Of a stretch of DNA of 64,000 nucleotides, positions 1-8,979 are shown piece after piece. The stretch is from the NCBI RefSeq assembly GCF_008370495.1, contig NZ_VTUX01000006.1, positions 174,737-238,736 on the forward strand, in the 5' to 3' direction. Made by a program: the position numbers and the translations under genes. Position 1 is the stretch's first letter; each line of letters begins with the position of its first letter. Source of the stretch: Pseudohalioglobus sediminis. GTDB lineage: Bacteria; Pseudomonadota; Gammaproteobacteria; Pseudomonadales; Halieaceae. Under the pieces are notes generated by a model. That model searched no databases and was not told where the DNA came from. It saw nothing but the letters and a program-made list of their open reading frames with translations.

Positions 1-165
1 TTCCACCCGCCCCCCGGCCAGGCCGAGCAAGACAGTCGGCAGGCGCGTGGGGCTCTTACGCAGGATATCCACCAGGGCAAGACGCAACATGTCCTCGCGA
101 ATCAGGGTTCCGTCGAGATCAACGACCAGCGGCTCGTTCGGGCCGCCCCGGACCGGCGCAGGCAA
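1..165 (-). CDS. HAD-type hydrolase N-terminus, possibly HAD-UbiA fusion (partial)
   Basis: Only the first ~55 codons are in the window; the gene runs off the left edge. The reading frame carries the haloacid-dehalogenase motif I (VVDLDGTLI), whose first Asp is the nucleophile, near residue 20. The text after it (REDML, then a run of Leu/Ala) resembles the N-terminal HAD domain of proteins that continue into a UbiA-type prenyltransferase; that second domain cannot be seen here, so the fusion is a guess. The best start is a TTG at 163-165, three bases after the TAA of the upstream glycosyltransferase and in the same frame. The tight spacing implies co-transcription with the glycosyltransferase and sulfotransferase. 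Confidence 0.6.
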   Translation of the reverse strand, partial: MPAPVRGGPNEPLVVDLDGTLIREDMLRLALVDILRKSPTRLPTVLLGLAGGRVE

Positions 166-168
166 GGG

Positions 169-1203
169 TTAACCCTGTGCGCTCAACCTGGTCGCTGCGG
201 GTGCGGAGGCATTACCCTCCTGGCTGGCCAGCGCCCGCGCTGAGGAATACTCGATGAAGCGCATCACCTGCACCGGGCACTCGCCAAGATATACAGGATT
301 CCCCCGGGGACTCTCATAGGGGTAACCGCGAATCTGGATATACTGGGCCTTCATTTTCTCTATCAGGGCGTCGCGAATCTGTCCGGCCTCGCCACCTGTT
401 GTCACACCGCCATGAAACTGGTGGAACGTGCCTTCACCAAGCAACATGACATGCTCTACGCCCGGGAACTCGCAGGCGCGTTTATACAGGTCCAGGTTCA
501 CCAGGCCGCCGCCGCGCAGGTCGAACCGGGTATCCAGGCCGCCCAGCGTGGCCCACAGGTCTCGCGGTATGCTGATGCAGTTACTCTCACTATTGGGCAG
601 GAAGAAGCCCGGGACGCAGGACCCGCTAAAGCAGGCAATTTCAAACAGGCGATAGCCTTCCATTGGCCAGGCGATCGAATCGATCAGTGCCTGATCCTGC
701 TCCACGCCGTAGCCCTGCTCCACAGCTGTCTGCTGCAACTGGTTACCAATGTGGTAGCCCGGTACGGTAACTACCGAACGCTCGTGCAGGCGGTGGCCTC
801 GCAGAATATTCTTGACCACACCGGGGGTTACCAGGCGGGCGCCATCAATCATGACACAGACATAGCGCCCCCGGCTTATACCCACCCCATGATTAACCGC
901 GTGCACCGGCGTTGACTCGCGCTCGGCTCGCAGGTGATAGCTGAAGTTGGCAGGCAGGCGCTCGACAAAATCTCGCGACAGGTTGTTGGCCGATTCGTTC
1001 TCTACCACGATCACTTCATAGTCGGACTCGCTCACTCCCTCCTGGTACTGGGGGCTCAGGGAAAGCAAGGTGCGCTCTGCCTGCACCTGCATGTCATACA
1101 CGATCACAACAAGGCTCAGCGCGGGGGGTAAATCCTCTGTCGCCGCAGTAGGTACATCGCCATTGATGATGCGTTTCAGGTGATTCAGCATATTGGACTT
1201 CAT
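169..1203 (-). CDS. Family 2 (GT-A) glycosyltransferase-like protein
   Basis: 344 residues, soluble. The N-terminal half has the GT2 nucleotide-sugar fold signature: SLVVIVYD start strand, EVIVVENES at about 62-70, and GRYVCVMIDGAR at about 112-123, where IDGA stands in place of the usual metal-binding DxD/DDG. A second acidic patch (GLVNLDLYKRA, ~235) fits the acceptor-side region. GT2 enzymes transfer a sugar from a nucleotide donor at the cytoplasmic side of the membrane; donor and acceptor cannot be told here. It overlaps the upstream sulfotransferase by 4 bp and is followed directly by the HAD-type gene, so the three probably form one operon acting on a surface glycan or lipid-linked sugar. 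Confidence 0.75.
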   Translation of the reverse strand: MKSNMLNHLKRIINGDVPTAATEDLPPALSLVVIVYDMQVQAERTLLSLSPQYQEGVSESDYEVIVVENESANNLSRDFVERLPANFSYHLRAERESTPVHAVNHGVGISRGRYVCVMIDGARLVTPGVVKNILRGHRLHERSVVTVPGYHIGNQLQQTAVEQGYGVEQDQALIDSIAWPMEGYRLFEIACFSGSCVPGFFLPNSESNCISIPRDLWATLGGLDTRFDLRGGGLVNLDLYKRACEFPGVEHVMLLGEGTFHQFHGGVTTGGEAGQIRDALIEKMKAQYIQIRGYPYESPRGNPVYLGECPVQVMRFIEYSSARALASQEGNASAPAATRLSAQG

Positions 1204-1931
1204 TCGGCAAGGCGCCTCAGTTTGCGATACAGCCTGCGATACTGCCAGGGCAGCGTGATCTCATCCGAGGCGGGTGAGGATTTCAGTTCGCCGTCGTAGA
1301 AGTCGCCCTGCCAGGCCGACGAGGCAAACCCCAGTTGCGACAACACGGCGCGCAGCTTCTCCCTGAACAGTCCTTCGCTCTCGTCAAAACACAACAGCGG
1401 GAAAGTCTGCTGACGGTAAAAACGCAGCAAGCGTCGATTGTACTGATACCAGAGCGCCAGGCCCTGTTCATGCGGCATCCCGCTGCGATTGTGCAGCGAC
1501 TGCGCCACGGCGACAGGGTGGCGAAAGATGCCGACAAACTGCATATGCGGCAACAATTCTCTCCAGCCCTCCAGCACCAGCAGGGTGCGCGGATCCTTGA
1601 AACCAAAGGGCGACTGATCTGCGTAACCGGCAAACAGTTCCAGCACCTCGCGGCGCTGCGCTTCAGGCCAGCGCAGGTCAGACCCGGGGGGGTTATCCCA
1701 GGCACAATCCGCAGCCGCCAGCACGGCGTCATTGATATCCACGATCTGCTGGTTTTCGCGGTTACCCTTCAGGTTGTGCGGGTTCCATGTATGGCACTCG
1801 CCCAGCGACAAACCCGCCTCCTGCAGTGAGCCGGTAAGACAGCTGGTGCCGGAGCGGTGCATGCCCAGGACACACAGGATGCGCTGGGGACAGGATGGGG
1901 CTGGGTCAGGTGTCAGGCTGGCTTCATTCAC
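1200..1931 (-). CDS. Sulfotransferase family protein
   Basis: 243 residues. The N-terminal motif ILCVLGMHRSGTSCL (about 18-32) is the 5'-phosphosulfate-binding loop of PAPS-dependent sulfotransferases. FKDPRT (~112) and VGIFRHPVAVAQSL (~133-146) match the conserved 3'-phosphate-binding RxPxxxxxS region of that family. The protein would move a sulfuryl group from PAPS to an acceptor; with a GT2 neighbour the acceptor is plausibly a glycan, which is inference. The last four bases overlap the start of the glycosyltransferase (ATGA type), so translation is probably coupled. Upstream, 1,932-2,206 holds no gene I can support. Confidence 0.8.
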   Translation of the reverse strand: MNEASLTPDPAPSCPQRILCVLGMHRSGTSCLTGSLQEAGLSLGECHTWNPHNLKGNRENQQIVDINDAVLAAADCAWDNPPGSDLRWPEAQRREVLELFAGYADQSPFGFKDPRTLLVLEGWRELLPHMQFVGIFRHPVAVAQSLHNRSGMPHEQGLALWYQYNRRLLRFYRQQTFPLLCFDESEGLFREKLRAVLSQLGFASSAWQGDFYDGELKSSPASDEITLPWQYRRLYRKLRRLAE

Positions 1932-2206
1932 GCGGCGGTAACTCTGCCCCTCTGGATCAGGGGGAAATTATTATAGTTTCACAGGAATACATGCCGAGTA
2001 TATAGACTGAGACTACCCGTTGCCAGCCGCGGGAAAACATAGCAAGCGGGCCGACGGCGGCCTCAATCGGGCCAAACGGACGTAACCCGCTGGCCATCGA
2101 GCAACGGAAAGCTGTTCACCCGGACAGGGTGTAGGCAACGACCCGCAATGGACCAGATTGCGAGCGCGGTGAGGCCGCGCCCGCTGTGTTTACCTACGTC
2201 CTGTCC

Positions 2207-3817
2207 CTAGCCGCCCTGCCGCTGCGCCATGATCAGGTCAACCACGGGTTGCAGGTCCTGGGCTATCGTCGCCTCGATCAGCCGGGGGCCCTTGACTGCC
2301 ATGGCCTGCTCAAACTCAGCGTGGAATGCCTCTGCCGTATTCACCGCCACCGCAGCCACGCCCATGCCCTCGGCCATTTTCACCCAGTCAATGCTGGGCC
2401 TGTCCAGCTCCAGCATCGACAGCATCTTGGCAGTGGGTTCGTCCTCGCGCACCCGTGCCAGTTCGACGTTCAATACGGCGTAGGCGTCATTCTTGAGGAT
2501 CACAATGGTCACATCGCATTGTTCGCGGGCAATAGTCCACAAAGCCTGGTTGGTATACATGCCGCTGCCGTCCGCCTGCAGGGCTATCACTTTACGCTCC
2601 GGTGCGGCGATGGCGGCACCCAGTGCTACCGGCAGGCCATTGCCTATCGCCGCCCCCGGAATGGCGTAGAGGTACTCATGCGCCCTGGCTGCCCCGGTCT
2701 GCGCATACAGATCCAGGCCGGCCGTCGCCGCCTCGTCCACCATGATGGCGCCTTCCGGCATAAAGGCACTGACGCTCTGGCCGATCGCTGCGGATGTCAG
2801 TTCACCGCTGGGCACCTCCGGCTCAATTCGCTCGGTACGCGCCACCGCGCCATCACCGGCGCCCACGGCAGTAGCGAGCTGCTCGAGTGCGTCGACAACG
2901 TCCTGCTCAGCGGTGACATAAGTCACCTGGTCGCAGCTGTCCGGCAACTTGGACATAGCTGAGTTCTGGTACGCGAAGGTCGAAACCGGCGGCAGTGCAC
3001 CCACCAGGATGATCTGCTCATACTCCGCGAAAAAGAACTGGGCCATCTCCAGGAAATACGGCACCAGTTGTACGGGGACGCGTCTTTCTCCGCGGGCAAG
3101 GCGCGCGGGAAATGTCTCGCTGAGCAACTGTACGCCAGTACTCGCCGCGATCCTGCCGGCAATTTCCAGGCCCTGCTCCCGCAGTGCGCCGGCACCGAGT
3201 ATCAAACCGGTCTTGCGGCCATTGGCCAACAAACCGGCGATCTGCTCAACCGTGCTCGGGGCAACCTTTGGCGTTTCGATCGGGGAGATATCTACGGGCG
3301 CGTCCGGAGCGGGATCCCAGTGACAGTCCGTGGGGGCAATCAGGGTGCTGATCCTGCCCGCGCCCACCATCGCATTGCGCACCGCCTCGACGCCCAGTGC
3401 GCCCATTTCTGCGGCGGATTTCGCTTCCCGGGTCCAGTGAGAAACCGCCCTGGCCAGCTCAGTGATCTTGCCGCCAATGAGTTCGTGGTCAGGGAAATTG
3501 GGCTGGTGATAGGTGGCATTGGCACCCACGATATTGACCAGCGGCGTATTCGCGCGTCCGGCGTTGTGCAGGTTGGCGATACCATTGGCAAAGCCCGAGC
3601 CCACATGCAACAGCGTAAACGCCGGCTTGCCGGCCATGCGCGCATAACCGTCGGCAGCCCCTGTTACCACGTTCTCCTGCAGGCAGAGTACGGGACGGAC
3701 AGCGTCCGACTTGCCCATCTCAAACACCAGCTGCATTTCCGAGGTACCGGGGTTGGCAAAACAGGTGTCCAGACCGGCGCGAGTGAGCGCATTAAACAGG
3801 GATTGGGCTCCATTCAT
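2207..3817 (-). CDS. Thiamine-diphosphate enzyme, acetolactate synthase large-subunit-like
   Basis: 536 residues from the ATG at 3815-3817, preceded by GGAGA seven bases away; an in-frame ATG 22 codons upstream lacks such a site. The Pyr domain has the catalytic Glu (LCLQENVVTGAADGYARM, about 45-62), the middle domain is a Rossmann-like linker, and the C-terminal PP domain has an ADGSG...KNDAY motif in place of the usual GDG...NN ThDP/Mg-binding signature. The family includes acetolactate synthases, benzoylformate decarboxylases and related 2-keto-acid enzymes; the ADG variant and the lack of a neighbouring ilvN regulatory subunit argue against the housekeeping branched-chain enzyme. Substrate unknown. 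Confidence 0.8.
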   Translation of the reverse strand: MNGAQSLFNALTRAGLDTCFANPGTSEMQLVFEMGKSDAVRPVLCLQENVVTGAADGYARMAGKPAFTLLHVGSGFANGIANLHNAGRANTPLVNIVGANATYHQPNFPDHELIGGKITELARAVSHWTREAKSAAEMGALGVEAVRNAMVGAGRISTLIAPTDCHWDPAPDAPVDISPIETPKVAPSTVEQIAGLLANGRKTGLILGAGALREQGLEIAGRIAASTGVQLLSETFPARLARGERRVPVQLVPYFLEMAQFFFAEYEQIILVGALPPVSTFAYQNSAMSKLPDSCDQVTYVTAEQDVVDALEQLATAVGAGDGAVARTERIEPEVPSGELTSAAIGQSVSAFMPEGAIMVDEAATAGLDLYAQTGAARAHEYLYAIPGAAIGNGLPVALGAAIAAPERKVIALQADGSGMYTNQALWTIAREQCDVTIVILKNDAYAVLNVELARVREDEPTAKMLSMLELDRPSIDWVKMAEGMGVAAVAVNTAEAFHAEFEQAMAVKGPRLIEATIAQDLQPVVDLIMAQRQGG

Positions 3818-3966
3818 GGGTATTCTCCAACGTTTCAGTATCAGATCAGTATAGACGATCGCGGACACGCAGAATGTCATCAACTTGGCAGTTCGCTGCA
3901 GCGATCCATGGCCGGCCCTGGCCGGCGCAGGCCACCGACGGTAACCGGGCGCTGCAGCCGGGCTTG

Positions 3967-4818
3967 TTATGGTTTTATGGCGAAGATCCTCACGCTGGCC
4001 GCGTACTCGTTCACATCAATGCTGTCGAGCAACTGGGTCATGGTCTGGTGGAACTCCACCGTCTCGGCGCCTTCATCGCCGGCTGAGTCGCAGCAACTGG
4101 GCTCGGGGCCGCAACAGGCCGCATTGCCACCTTCCTTGTAAACATTGAGATCAGCGCCAGTGTCCTGGATCACAACGTCGGCAAAACCGGCACGCTCCAG
4201 GGCGGAGCGGTTCTCCTCGATGGTCAGCGCCCCGCCTACACAGCCATTCCACGCTGCCACCTCGTTACGATATTCGGGCGGCAGGGCCTGTTTAAGAGCA
4301 ATATCCGATATCGCCAGCCGCCCACCTGGCTTGAGAATACGATGTACTTCCGCAAGTGCTGCATCCTTGTCAGCACAGAGGTTGAGCACGCAGTTGGATA
4401 TCACGCATTCCACCGAAGCCGTTGCAATCGGCATCGACTCAATCTCAGCCTGCTCAAAGCGAACATTGCTGTAATCGCCCTTCTTCGCATTGGCACGCGC
4501 CAGCGCAATCATCTCTGCGGTCATGTCCACGCCGATAGCCAGTCCGTCCGGCCCCACCTCTTTCGCCGCCAGGAAAACATCCAGCCCACCCCCCGAGCCC
4601 AGATCCACAACGGTTTCGCCCGGTCGCAGGGAGGCAATAGCGATGGGGTTGCCACAGGAGAGACCCATATTGGCCTCGTCGGGAATGCCGGCAAGGGCTT
4701 CAGCTGAATAGCCGAAAGCCTCGGCAATGCCGCGAATACCTGCCTGGTGTGAACCGAGCCCTTCTCGAGCCACACCGCCGTAACCCTGCTGTACCGCGCG
4801 CTTGATTGATTCTGACAT
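3967..4818 (-). CDS. arsM: Arsenite S-adenosylmethionine methyltransferase
   Basis: 283 residues from ATG 4816-4818 (AGAGG upstream); an ATG 17 codons earlier is less likely. The class I methyltransferase SAM motif is [16 protein letters not shown]. Three Cys positions typical of ArsM enzymes are present: in LSCGNP, in ISNCVLNL and in WNGCVGGAL; they bind As(III) during stepwise methylation. The C-terminal part holds extra Cys pairs ([11 protein letters not shown]), common in this family as metal-binding tails. It acts in the cytosol, converting arsenite to methylated species. No arsR, arsB or arsC gene is adjacent, so it stands alone as a detoxification gene. The reverse strand of the region shows only shadow frames. 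Confidence 0.88.
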   Translation of the reverse strand: MSESIKRAVQQGYGGVAREGLGSHQAGIRGIAEAFGYSAEALAGIPDEANMGLSCGNPIAIASLRPGETVVDLGSGGGLDVFLAAKEVGPDGLAIGVDMTAEMIALARANAKKGDYSNVRFEQAEIESMPIATASVECVISNCVLNLCADKDAALAEVHRILKPGGRLAISDIALKQALPPEYRNEVAAWNGCVGGALTIEENRSALERAGFADVVIQDTGADLNVYKEGGNAACCGPEPSCCDSAGDEGAETVEFHQTMTQLLDSIDVNEYAASVRIFAIKP

Positions 4819-4975
4819 AACGCCAACCTCTGCTGTTCGAAGCCCTGAGCCTACGCCAGGCTTGTGCACAGTACAAACGCCTGCTGGTCACCCCCGGTTT
4901 GCCACGTCATCCGTGCACCGGGCCACGCCGTACCAATTGCATCTGAAAACATAAGCGGCCTGCCAGCGTCACCCT

Positions 4976-5770
4976 ATGGAAAGCGAAAACTCGCCATCAT
5001 CTATTCGCTCAACCGAATCACCCGTTGACAATGGTTTCCTGCAACTTGCGGGCTTCAACGCGGTTATAGTCGGCAATGGTGCCATCGGCGGGGCCCTGCT
5101 CGCGGCGCTGCTGCGACGGCCGGGTTTGCAGCGAGCCTTCATTCTGGGCCGCACGCAGAAACACGACAGCAATGATCCGCGCGTCACTCATGTGTACCTT
5201 GATGCCGAAGCTCCGGAGTCCGTCACTGCAGCCGCAATCGCCGTCGCTGACGAGGTCGAGCGCCTGCACTGTGTCATCAACACGGTGGGCATGCTGCACA
5301 GCGAGGACTGCCAGCCCGAGAAGCGCCTGCGTGATATCACCGCAGGCCAGCTGCAACGTTCATTCACTATCAATGCGGTTTTACTGCCGCTGCTGGCCCA
5401 GGGCTTCAGTAGCTTGCTGAGACACGATGAACCAGCGGTACTGGCCTCACTGTCAGCGCGTGTAGGCAGCATCGCAGACAACAAACTGGGGGGCTGGTAC
5501 AGCTATCGCGCGACAAAAGCCGCACAAAACATGTTATTGCGCACCCTGTCTCGGGAATGGGGTGTCAGTCATCGCAACGTCAGCGTGGTGGCGCTGCATC
5601 CCGGTACCGTCGAGTCACCTCTATCGGAGCCGTTCATCTCTCGAGGTTATCGCAATCGCGTGCTGACGCCGGAGGAAAGCGCCGCGGCATTGCTCAAGGT
5701 GCTTGCTGATGTGCGCCCGGGTACTACTGGCGCATTTTATGACTGGCAGGGCGAGCCGATCCCGTGGTGA
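4976..5770 (+). CDS. Short-chain dehydrogenase/reductase
   Basis: 264 residues. The Rossmann dinucleotide-binding start is AVIVGNGAIGGALLAALL (GxGxIG, about 28-45), followed by an N-T-V-G motif in the CVINTVGML stretch, the catalytic Ser in LASLSARVGS and Tyr-x3-Lys in YSYRATKAAQN. It is closest in style to the CsgA/C-factor group of SDRs that end with a Trp-rich segment (GAFYDWQGEPIPW here). It is probably an NAD(P)-dependent oxidoreductase of unknown substrate. It is divergent from arsM, with 157 bp between, and is followed 15 bp later by a small reading frame. Confidence 0.82.
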   Translation: MESENSPSSIRSTESPVDNGFLQLAGFNAVIVGNGAIGGALLAALLRRPGLQRAFILGRTQKHDSNDPRVTHVYLDAEAPESVTAAAIAVADEVERLHCVINTVGMLHSEDCQPEKRLRDITAGQLQRSFTINAVLLPLLAQGFSSLLRHDEPAVLASLSARVGSIADNKLGGWYSYRATKAAQNMLLRTLSREWGVSHRNVSVVALHPGTVESPLSEPFISRGYRNRVLTPEESAAALLKVLADVRPGTTGAFYDWQGEPIPW

Positions 5771-5785
5771 AGGCATGAAGCAGAA

Positions 5786-6007
5786 ATGACCTCACGTGAC
5801 GAAAAAATTCGTGAATTACTCGGGGAGCAGGAGGAGGCCAGTGATACCAGCCTGCGCGGGAATGCGCTGCGCAGGGCCACTCAGGACAAGGTTCCCACCA
5901 CCCTTACGCCACACGAGTGGGAACAATGGTACGCCCAGCACGGTGTCCCTGCGAATCATCGGCCGACCAGGGAAAACCAGAAGAAACGCTGGTGGCGCTG
6001 GTGGTAG
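5786..6007 (+). CDS. Small basic/acidic hypothetical protein
   Basis: 73 residues, soluble, with a charged N-terminal helix (SRDEKIRELLGEQEEA) and a Trp/Arg-rich tail ending KKRWWRWW. No family is recognised. It begins 15 bp after the SDR stop and probably shares its transcript. The aromatic, cationic tail could contact membrane or nucleic acid, but nothing in the sequence decides this. It is kept because its composition is unlike a random frame and its position is operon-like. Confidence 0.5.
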   Translation: MTSRDEKIRELLGEQEEASDTSLRGNALRRATQDKVPTTLTPHEWEQWYAQHGVPANHRPTRENQKKRWWRWW

Positions 6008-6033
6008 CGAAGACCACCGGCGCCCTGCCGTAG

Positions 6034-6468
6034 TTACAGTGTTTCGATGAAAGCAGCCAGGTTGTCGATGTCAGTATCTGAGAGCTGCGCGGCCTGCGAC
6101 CACATGAGATTACTCTGGCTACCGATGGTCTCACCGTTCTTATAGCGCAGCAGTTTGTCCGCAATATCGGCCGCACTTTGGCCTGCCAGCTGCGGGCCTA
6201 AACCGCCCTCACCGCCGGCGCCGTGACAGGCGACACAGCCCACATACGCTGCCTTGCCCAGTTCTTCCGGCGACGCTTCGGCTCTGGCCGCTGCCTGGGC
6301 TTGCGCGAGCTGCAGCACCCCGCCGGTTTCCGCCTTCCAGGCATCGTAACAGTCGCCGGTGCAGCCGTGTACGCCAGCTTGCTGGTGGGGGTTGTTCTGC
6401 ATTGCCAGGATCGGTAGGCCGAACGCGAACAGGCCAAAAAGCATGAGAGTAATGGTGACGGGTTTCAC
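6034..6468 (-). CDS. Secreted class I c-type cytochrome
   Basis: 144 residues. A signal peptide (residues 1 to ~22, ending LAM) leads to the periplasm. One haem-binding motif, CVACH, lies at about 79-83, with LMWSQAAQLSD toward the C-terminus supplying the likely axial Met. An additional Cys pair (GCTGDC, about 36-41) lies before the cytochrome fold; it is not a CxxCH motif and may form a disulfide. It is most like the small cytochrome c5/c553-type electron carriers. It is convergent with the preceding small gene, leaving only 26 bp. Confidence 0.85.
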   Translation of the reverse strand: MKPVTITLMLFGLFAFGLPILAMQNNPHQQAGVHGCTGDCYDAWKAETGGVLQLAQAQAAARAEASPEELGKAAYVGCVACHGAGGEGGLGPQLAGQSAADIADKLLRYKNGETIGSQSNLMWSQAAQLSDTDIDNLAAFIETL

Positions 6469-6665
6469 TGTAGGTATCTCCTTTTGAGTCTACTGTCTCT
6501 ACGCAGTTTCTCGCCAGGTAGTTCATAAACACGGCTTTTGCAGGTCACAGCAACGCAGGTCTTTGTTTGCAGGGGATCTCTTAACGGGCGGGAAGCAAAT
6601 GACTAACGTGAACCGCGGACGCTCAACTGTCGTAGCAATTATGAACACGCAATGGAGTCAGCACG

Positions 6666-6983
6666 ATGAAAGAAGCAATCAACAGCAGCTGGAAGGCTGT
6701 AATGGACAACCGCCACAACCCCCTGCGCCATCTGGACCTGGCCTCGCAGCATTACCTGATGCAAGTGCTGGGATGGATGTGGAGCATGGTATTCAGTCTT
6801 TCTTTCCTGTCCATTTACCAGTTCGGCTACGTCTGGATGGCGCACCTGTTGGTGTTCGGCGGGGCTGCCATGACTGTGGCCGTGTTTCGTAACGCTGAGA
6901 GCAGGCAGGCTGAACGCCTGCAGCCGGTGCGTGAGTTGAGCAGTGCATCACGCTGCGTCTGGCAGCTCGACCGCGAAGCCTGA
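6666..6983 (+). CDS. Small two-TM membrane protein
   Basis: 105 residues. It has a short cytoplasmic N-terminus (SWKAVMDNRHNPLRHLDL), one hydrophobic segment at about 36-56 (VLGWMWSMVFSLSFLSIY) and a second at about 58-76 (VWMAHLLVFGGAAMTVAVF), followed by a charged tail. The ATG has GGAG 8 bases upstream. No function is recognised. Three bases after its stop a further membrane protein begins, so the two and the next small gene likely form one unit. Confidence 0.6.
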   Translation: MKEAINSSWKAVMDNRHNPLRHLDLASQHYLMQVLGWMWSMVFSLSFLSIYQFGYVWMAHLLVFGGAAMTVAVFRNAESRQAERLQPVRELSSASRCVWQLDREA

Positions 6984-6986
6984 TAG

Positions 6987-7469
6987 TTGCACCAACTCAC
7001 CCGCGCCCGGCTCGTGTCAGGAACCCTCGTCCAATCTCCATCCGTTCCTGCCACCGCAACCTGGCTGGGCCGCGCCGGGTTGGCTCCCTTCCTTGCGCTT
7101 CCGGCTGGAATGCTTGTTGATTCAGCGCGCCTCACGTTGTGGTCAAACCTGCTGTCTGCCTACGCCTTCGGCATACTGACTTTTCTCCTCGGAGCCTGGT
7201 GGGGAATAGCTTTACTGAAGCGATACACCTCGGTACTGGTGCTGAGTAACGTATTGTTTTTGCTGTTATTATCGGCCTTTGTACTGATGCCAGCCGGCTC
7301 ATTTTTTCTCGCTGCGGCAACATGCTTTTTCGTTGTACTGTGGACTGAGAGACGGCATGCACTGTTCGCCCCGCAACCTGATTACTATGCCAGACTGCGC
7401 CTACAGCTCAGCTCTGTTGCCAGTGCCGCACTTATCATCGCGGCCATGCTCAGCTGGAACTGGCGCTAA
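6987..7469 (+). CDS. DUF3429-type inner-membrane protein
   Basis: 160 residues from a TTG start three bases after the preceding stop; a GTG at 7014 in the same frame is an alternative. Four to five hydrophobic segments are visible. The pattern GLAPFL...YAFGILTFLLGAWWGIALL matches the DUF3429 signature (a GxxPF start, then the segment with FLxGxxWG). Members are integral membrane proteins of unknown role. Spacing and orientation put it in an operon with its neighbours. Confidence 0.7.
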   Translation: MHQLTRARLVSGTLVQSPSVPATATWLGRAGLAPFLALPAGMLVDSARLTLWSNLLSAYAFGILTFLLGAWWGIALLKRYTSVLVLSNVLFLLLLSAFVLMPAGSFFLAAATCFFVVLWTERRHALFAPQPDYYARLRLQLSSVASAALIIAAMLSWNWR

Positions 7470-7496
7470 CGCACGACCCTTGGAGGTGACCTGACT

Positions 7497-7817
7497 ATGA
7501 AAATCACGTTTGCTGAATTCACCCGGCTGGAACAGCCTGTGCCCGTCGTCATTCACTCGCTGGAACAGGCGCTTTACCAGGTCACCATTACCATCGACGA
7601 CAGCACTTACCTGCTTGCGGAAAACAACGGGAAAACCTTCCGCTGTCACAGCCTGCAACGCGCGCGTGAAGCCCTGCAGACCATGCCGGTAGCCTCCATC
7701 GTGCTGCGCCAGCTGTCCGCTTACGACGAAATGATTGGTCAACCTGTGAGAGACCAGGGCAACACCCTGGAAATTCCACTTTCTCTCGAGCTGTACCCGC
7801 CACAGGTGGTGCATTGA
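7497..7817 (+). CDS. DUF6482-like small protein
   Basis: 106 residues, cytosolic, mixed alpha/beta, with no membrane segment. An AGGTGA-type ribosome site lies just upstream of the ATG. The order of features (VVIHSLEQALYQVTI, a YLLAENNGKTFRCHSLQRAREAL centre, then SAYDEMIGQP and a PLSLEL end) resembles the short DUF6482 family found in marine gammaproteobacteria; the family name is from memory and moderately certain. Function unknown. It is the last gene of the 6,666-7,817 set and convergent with the ABC transporter that follows. Confidence 0.6.
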   Translation: MKITFAEFTRLEQPVPVVIHSLEQALYQVTITIDDSTYLLAENNGKTFRCHSLQRAREALQTMPVASIVLRQLSAYDEMIGQPVRDQGNTLEIPLSLELYPPQVVH

Positions 7818-7875
7818 ATACTCCTGTGCACGGCACCAGCCAGCGCAAGGCAGACAGCTGCCACGGCCGGTCAGG

Positions 7876-8979
7876 CTAAAGTCGCCCGGAATCCACAGGG
7901 AATCCCAACTCCCGGGCTATATTCTGTATTTCCACCCTTTCTTCGGGGCTGACCTCACCGTCTGCTGCCGCGACCGCATACAGCGAATCGAGAAAATGCT
8001 GCGCCTGATCTGCGGAAAAAACGGCCGAGCCGCCATCGCCATCCTGTTGACGACAGCGCAATTGCGATAGCGCCAGCTCCATCACCAGGTCGACTTCTCC
8101 GGGCGAAAGTTTGGAAGAGTCGTTAAGCACGGTGCGAATCATAGTTCGCTCCGCATCGTCGATACCGCTGTCTGCCATCGCTACACGGGTCAGCGCCAGT
8201 GCGAACGCGGAAAGGTACTGTGCAGCGCCCGGGTCGTGCTTGTTGAGGAGCTTGAGCATGCGGCTGGAATGCGTGGCCATGGCTTCGCTGACCGTCTGAA
8301 TCTTGCCGTCTTCGAGGTGCATGATGTTATCGGCAACATCAAGAATGCGATTGTCGTGTGTCACCAGTGCCACGCTGGTACCCTGCTCTCGACAGAGCTC
8401 CTGGATCAGGTCAACAACATTCCGGCCGGACTCTTTATCCAGCGATGCGGTAGGCTCGTCTGCCAGTATCAGGCGGGGATGCGTTACCAGCGCCCGGGCA
8501 ATACCGGCTCTCTGGTTCTGCCCGCCGGACAGGGCCCGGGGGTGCTTGTCGACATGCTCTCCCAGGCCCACCCGCTCGAGCACCTCGATGACCCGCTGTC
8601 GCTGCTCCTTGCGAGAGAGCTTCTGCTGGCTGAGTTGCAGCGACATCATGACGTTCTGGGCCACTGTGAGTGAATCGAGTAGGTTATGGTGCTGGAAAAT
8701 GTAGCCGACCTGTTGCCGCACGCGGCAGCGATCACGCTCGCCGGCATTGAGTATTTCTCGACCCAGGACTTGTACACTCCCCGATTGCACCGCCCGCAAG
8801 GCACCGATCAAGGTGATCAGCGTAGTCTTGCCAGAGCCGGACGGCCCGGTCAGGATCACGATTTCCCCCGGCGCGATCTGCATGCTGACATCGTCGAGCA
8901 CCTGGCGGTCGCTGACGTCGGTACGGTAGACGTAGGAGACGTTTTCAACTACTACCGGAACAGGGGCTTCAGCGCTCAC
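7876..8979 (-). CDS. DevA-type ABC ATPase fused to a TerB-like domain
   Basis: 367 residues; ordinary DevA/LolD-type ATPases are about 230-240. Residues 1-235 are the nucleotide-binding domain: Walker A GPSGSGKT (45-52), Q-loop near FQHHNL (95-100), signature ALSGGQ (149-154), Walker B LILADEP (170-176), switch His in VTHDN (206-210). Residues ~255-367 form an added alpha-helical region (ALTRVAMADSGIDDAERTMI, then LYAVAAADGEVSPEERVEI) whose two ADG/ADSG-xxxxxE repeats match the TerB-like tellurite-resistance domain. It powers a DevBCA-type tripartite exporter with the next two genes. The fusion may regulate the ATPase at the membrane; that is inference. Confidence 0.85.
   Translation of the reverse strand: MSAEAPVPVVVENVSYVYRTDVSDRQVLDDVSMQIAPGEIVILTGPSGSGKTTLITLIGALRAVQSGSVQVLGREILNAGERDRCRVRQQVGYIFQHHNLLDSLTVAQNVMMSLQLSQQKLSRKEQRQRVIEVLERVGLGEHVDKHPRALSGGQNQRAGIARALVTHPRLILADEPTASLDKESGRNVVDLIQELCREQGTSVALVTHDNRILDVADNIMHLEDGKIQTVSEAMATHSSRMLKLLNKHDPGAAQYLSAFALALTRVAMADSGIDDAERTMIRTVLNDSSKLSPGEVDLVMELALSQLRCRQQDGDGGSAVFSADQAQHFLDSLYAVAAADGEVSPEERVEIQNIARELGFPVDSGRL

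Noticed and set aside
3068..4141. 357-codon plus-strand frame opposite the TPP enzyme and arsM
   Set aside because: Antisense shadow; spans two real genes on the other strand and has no recognisable protein features.
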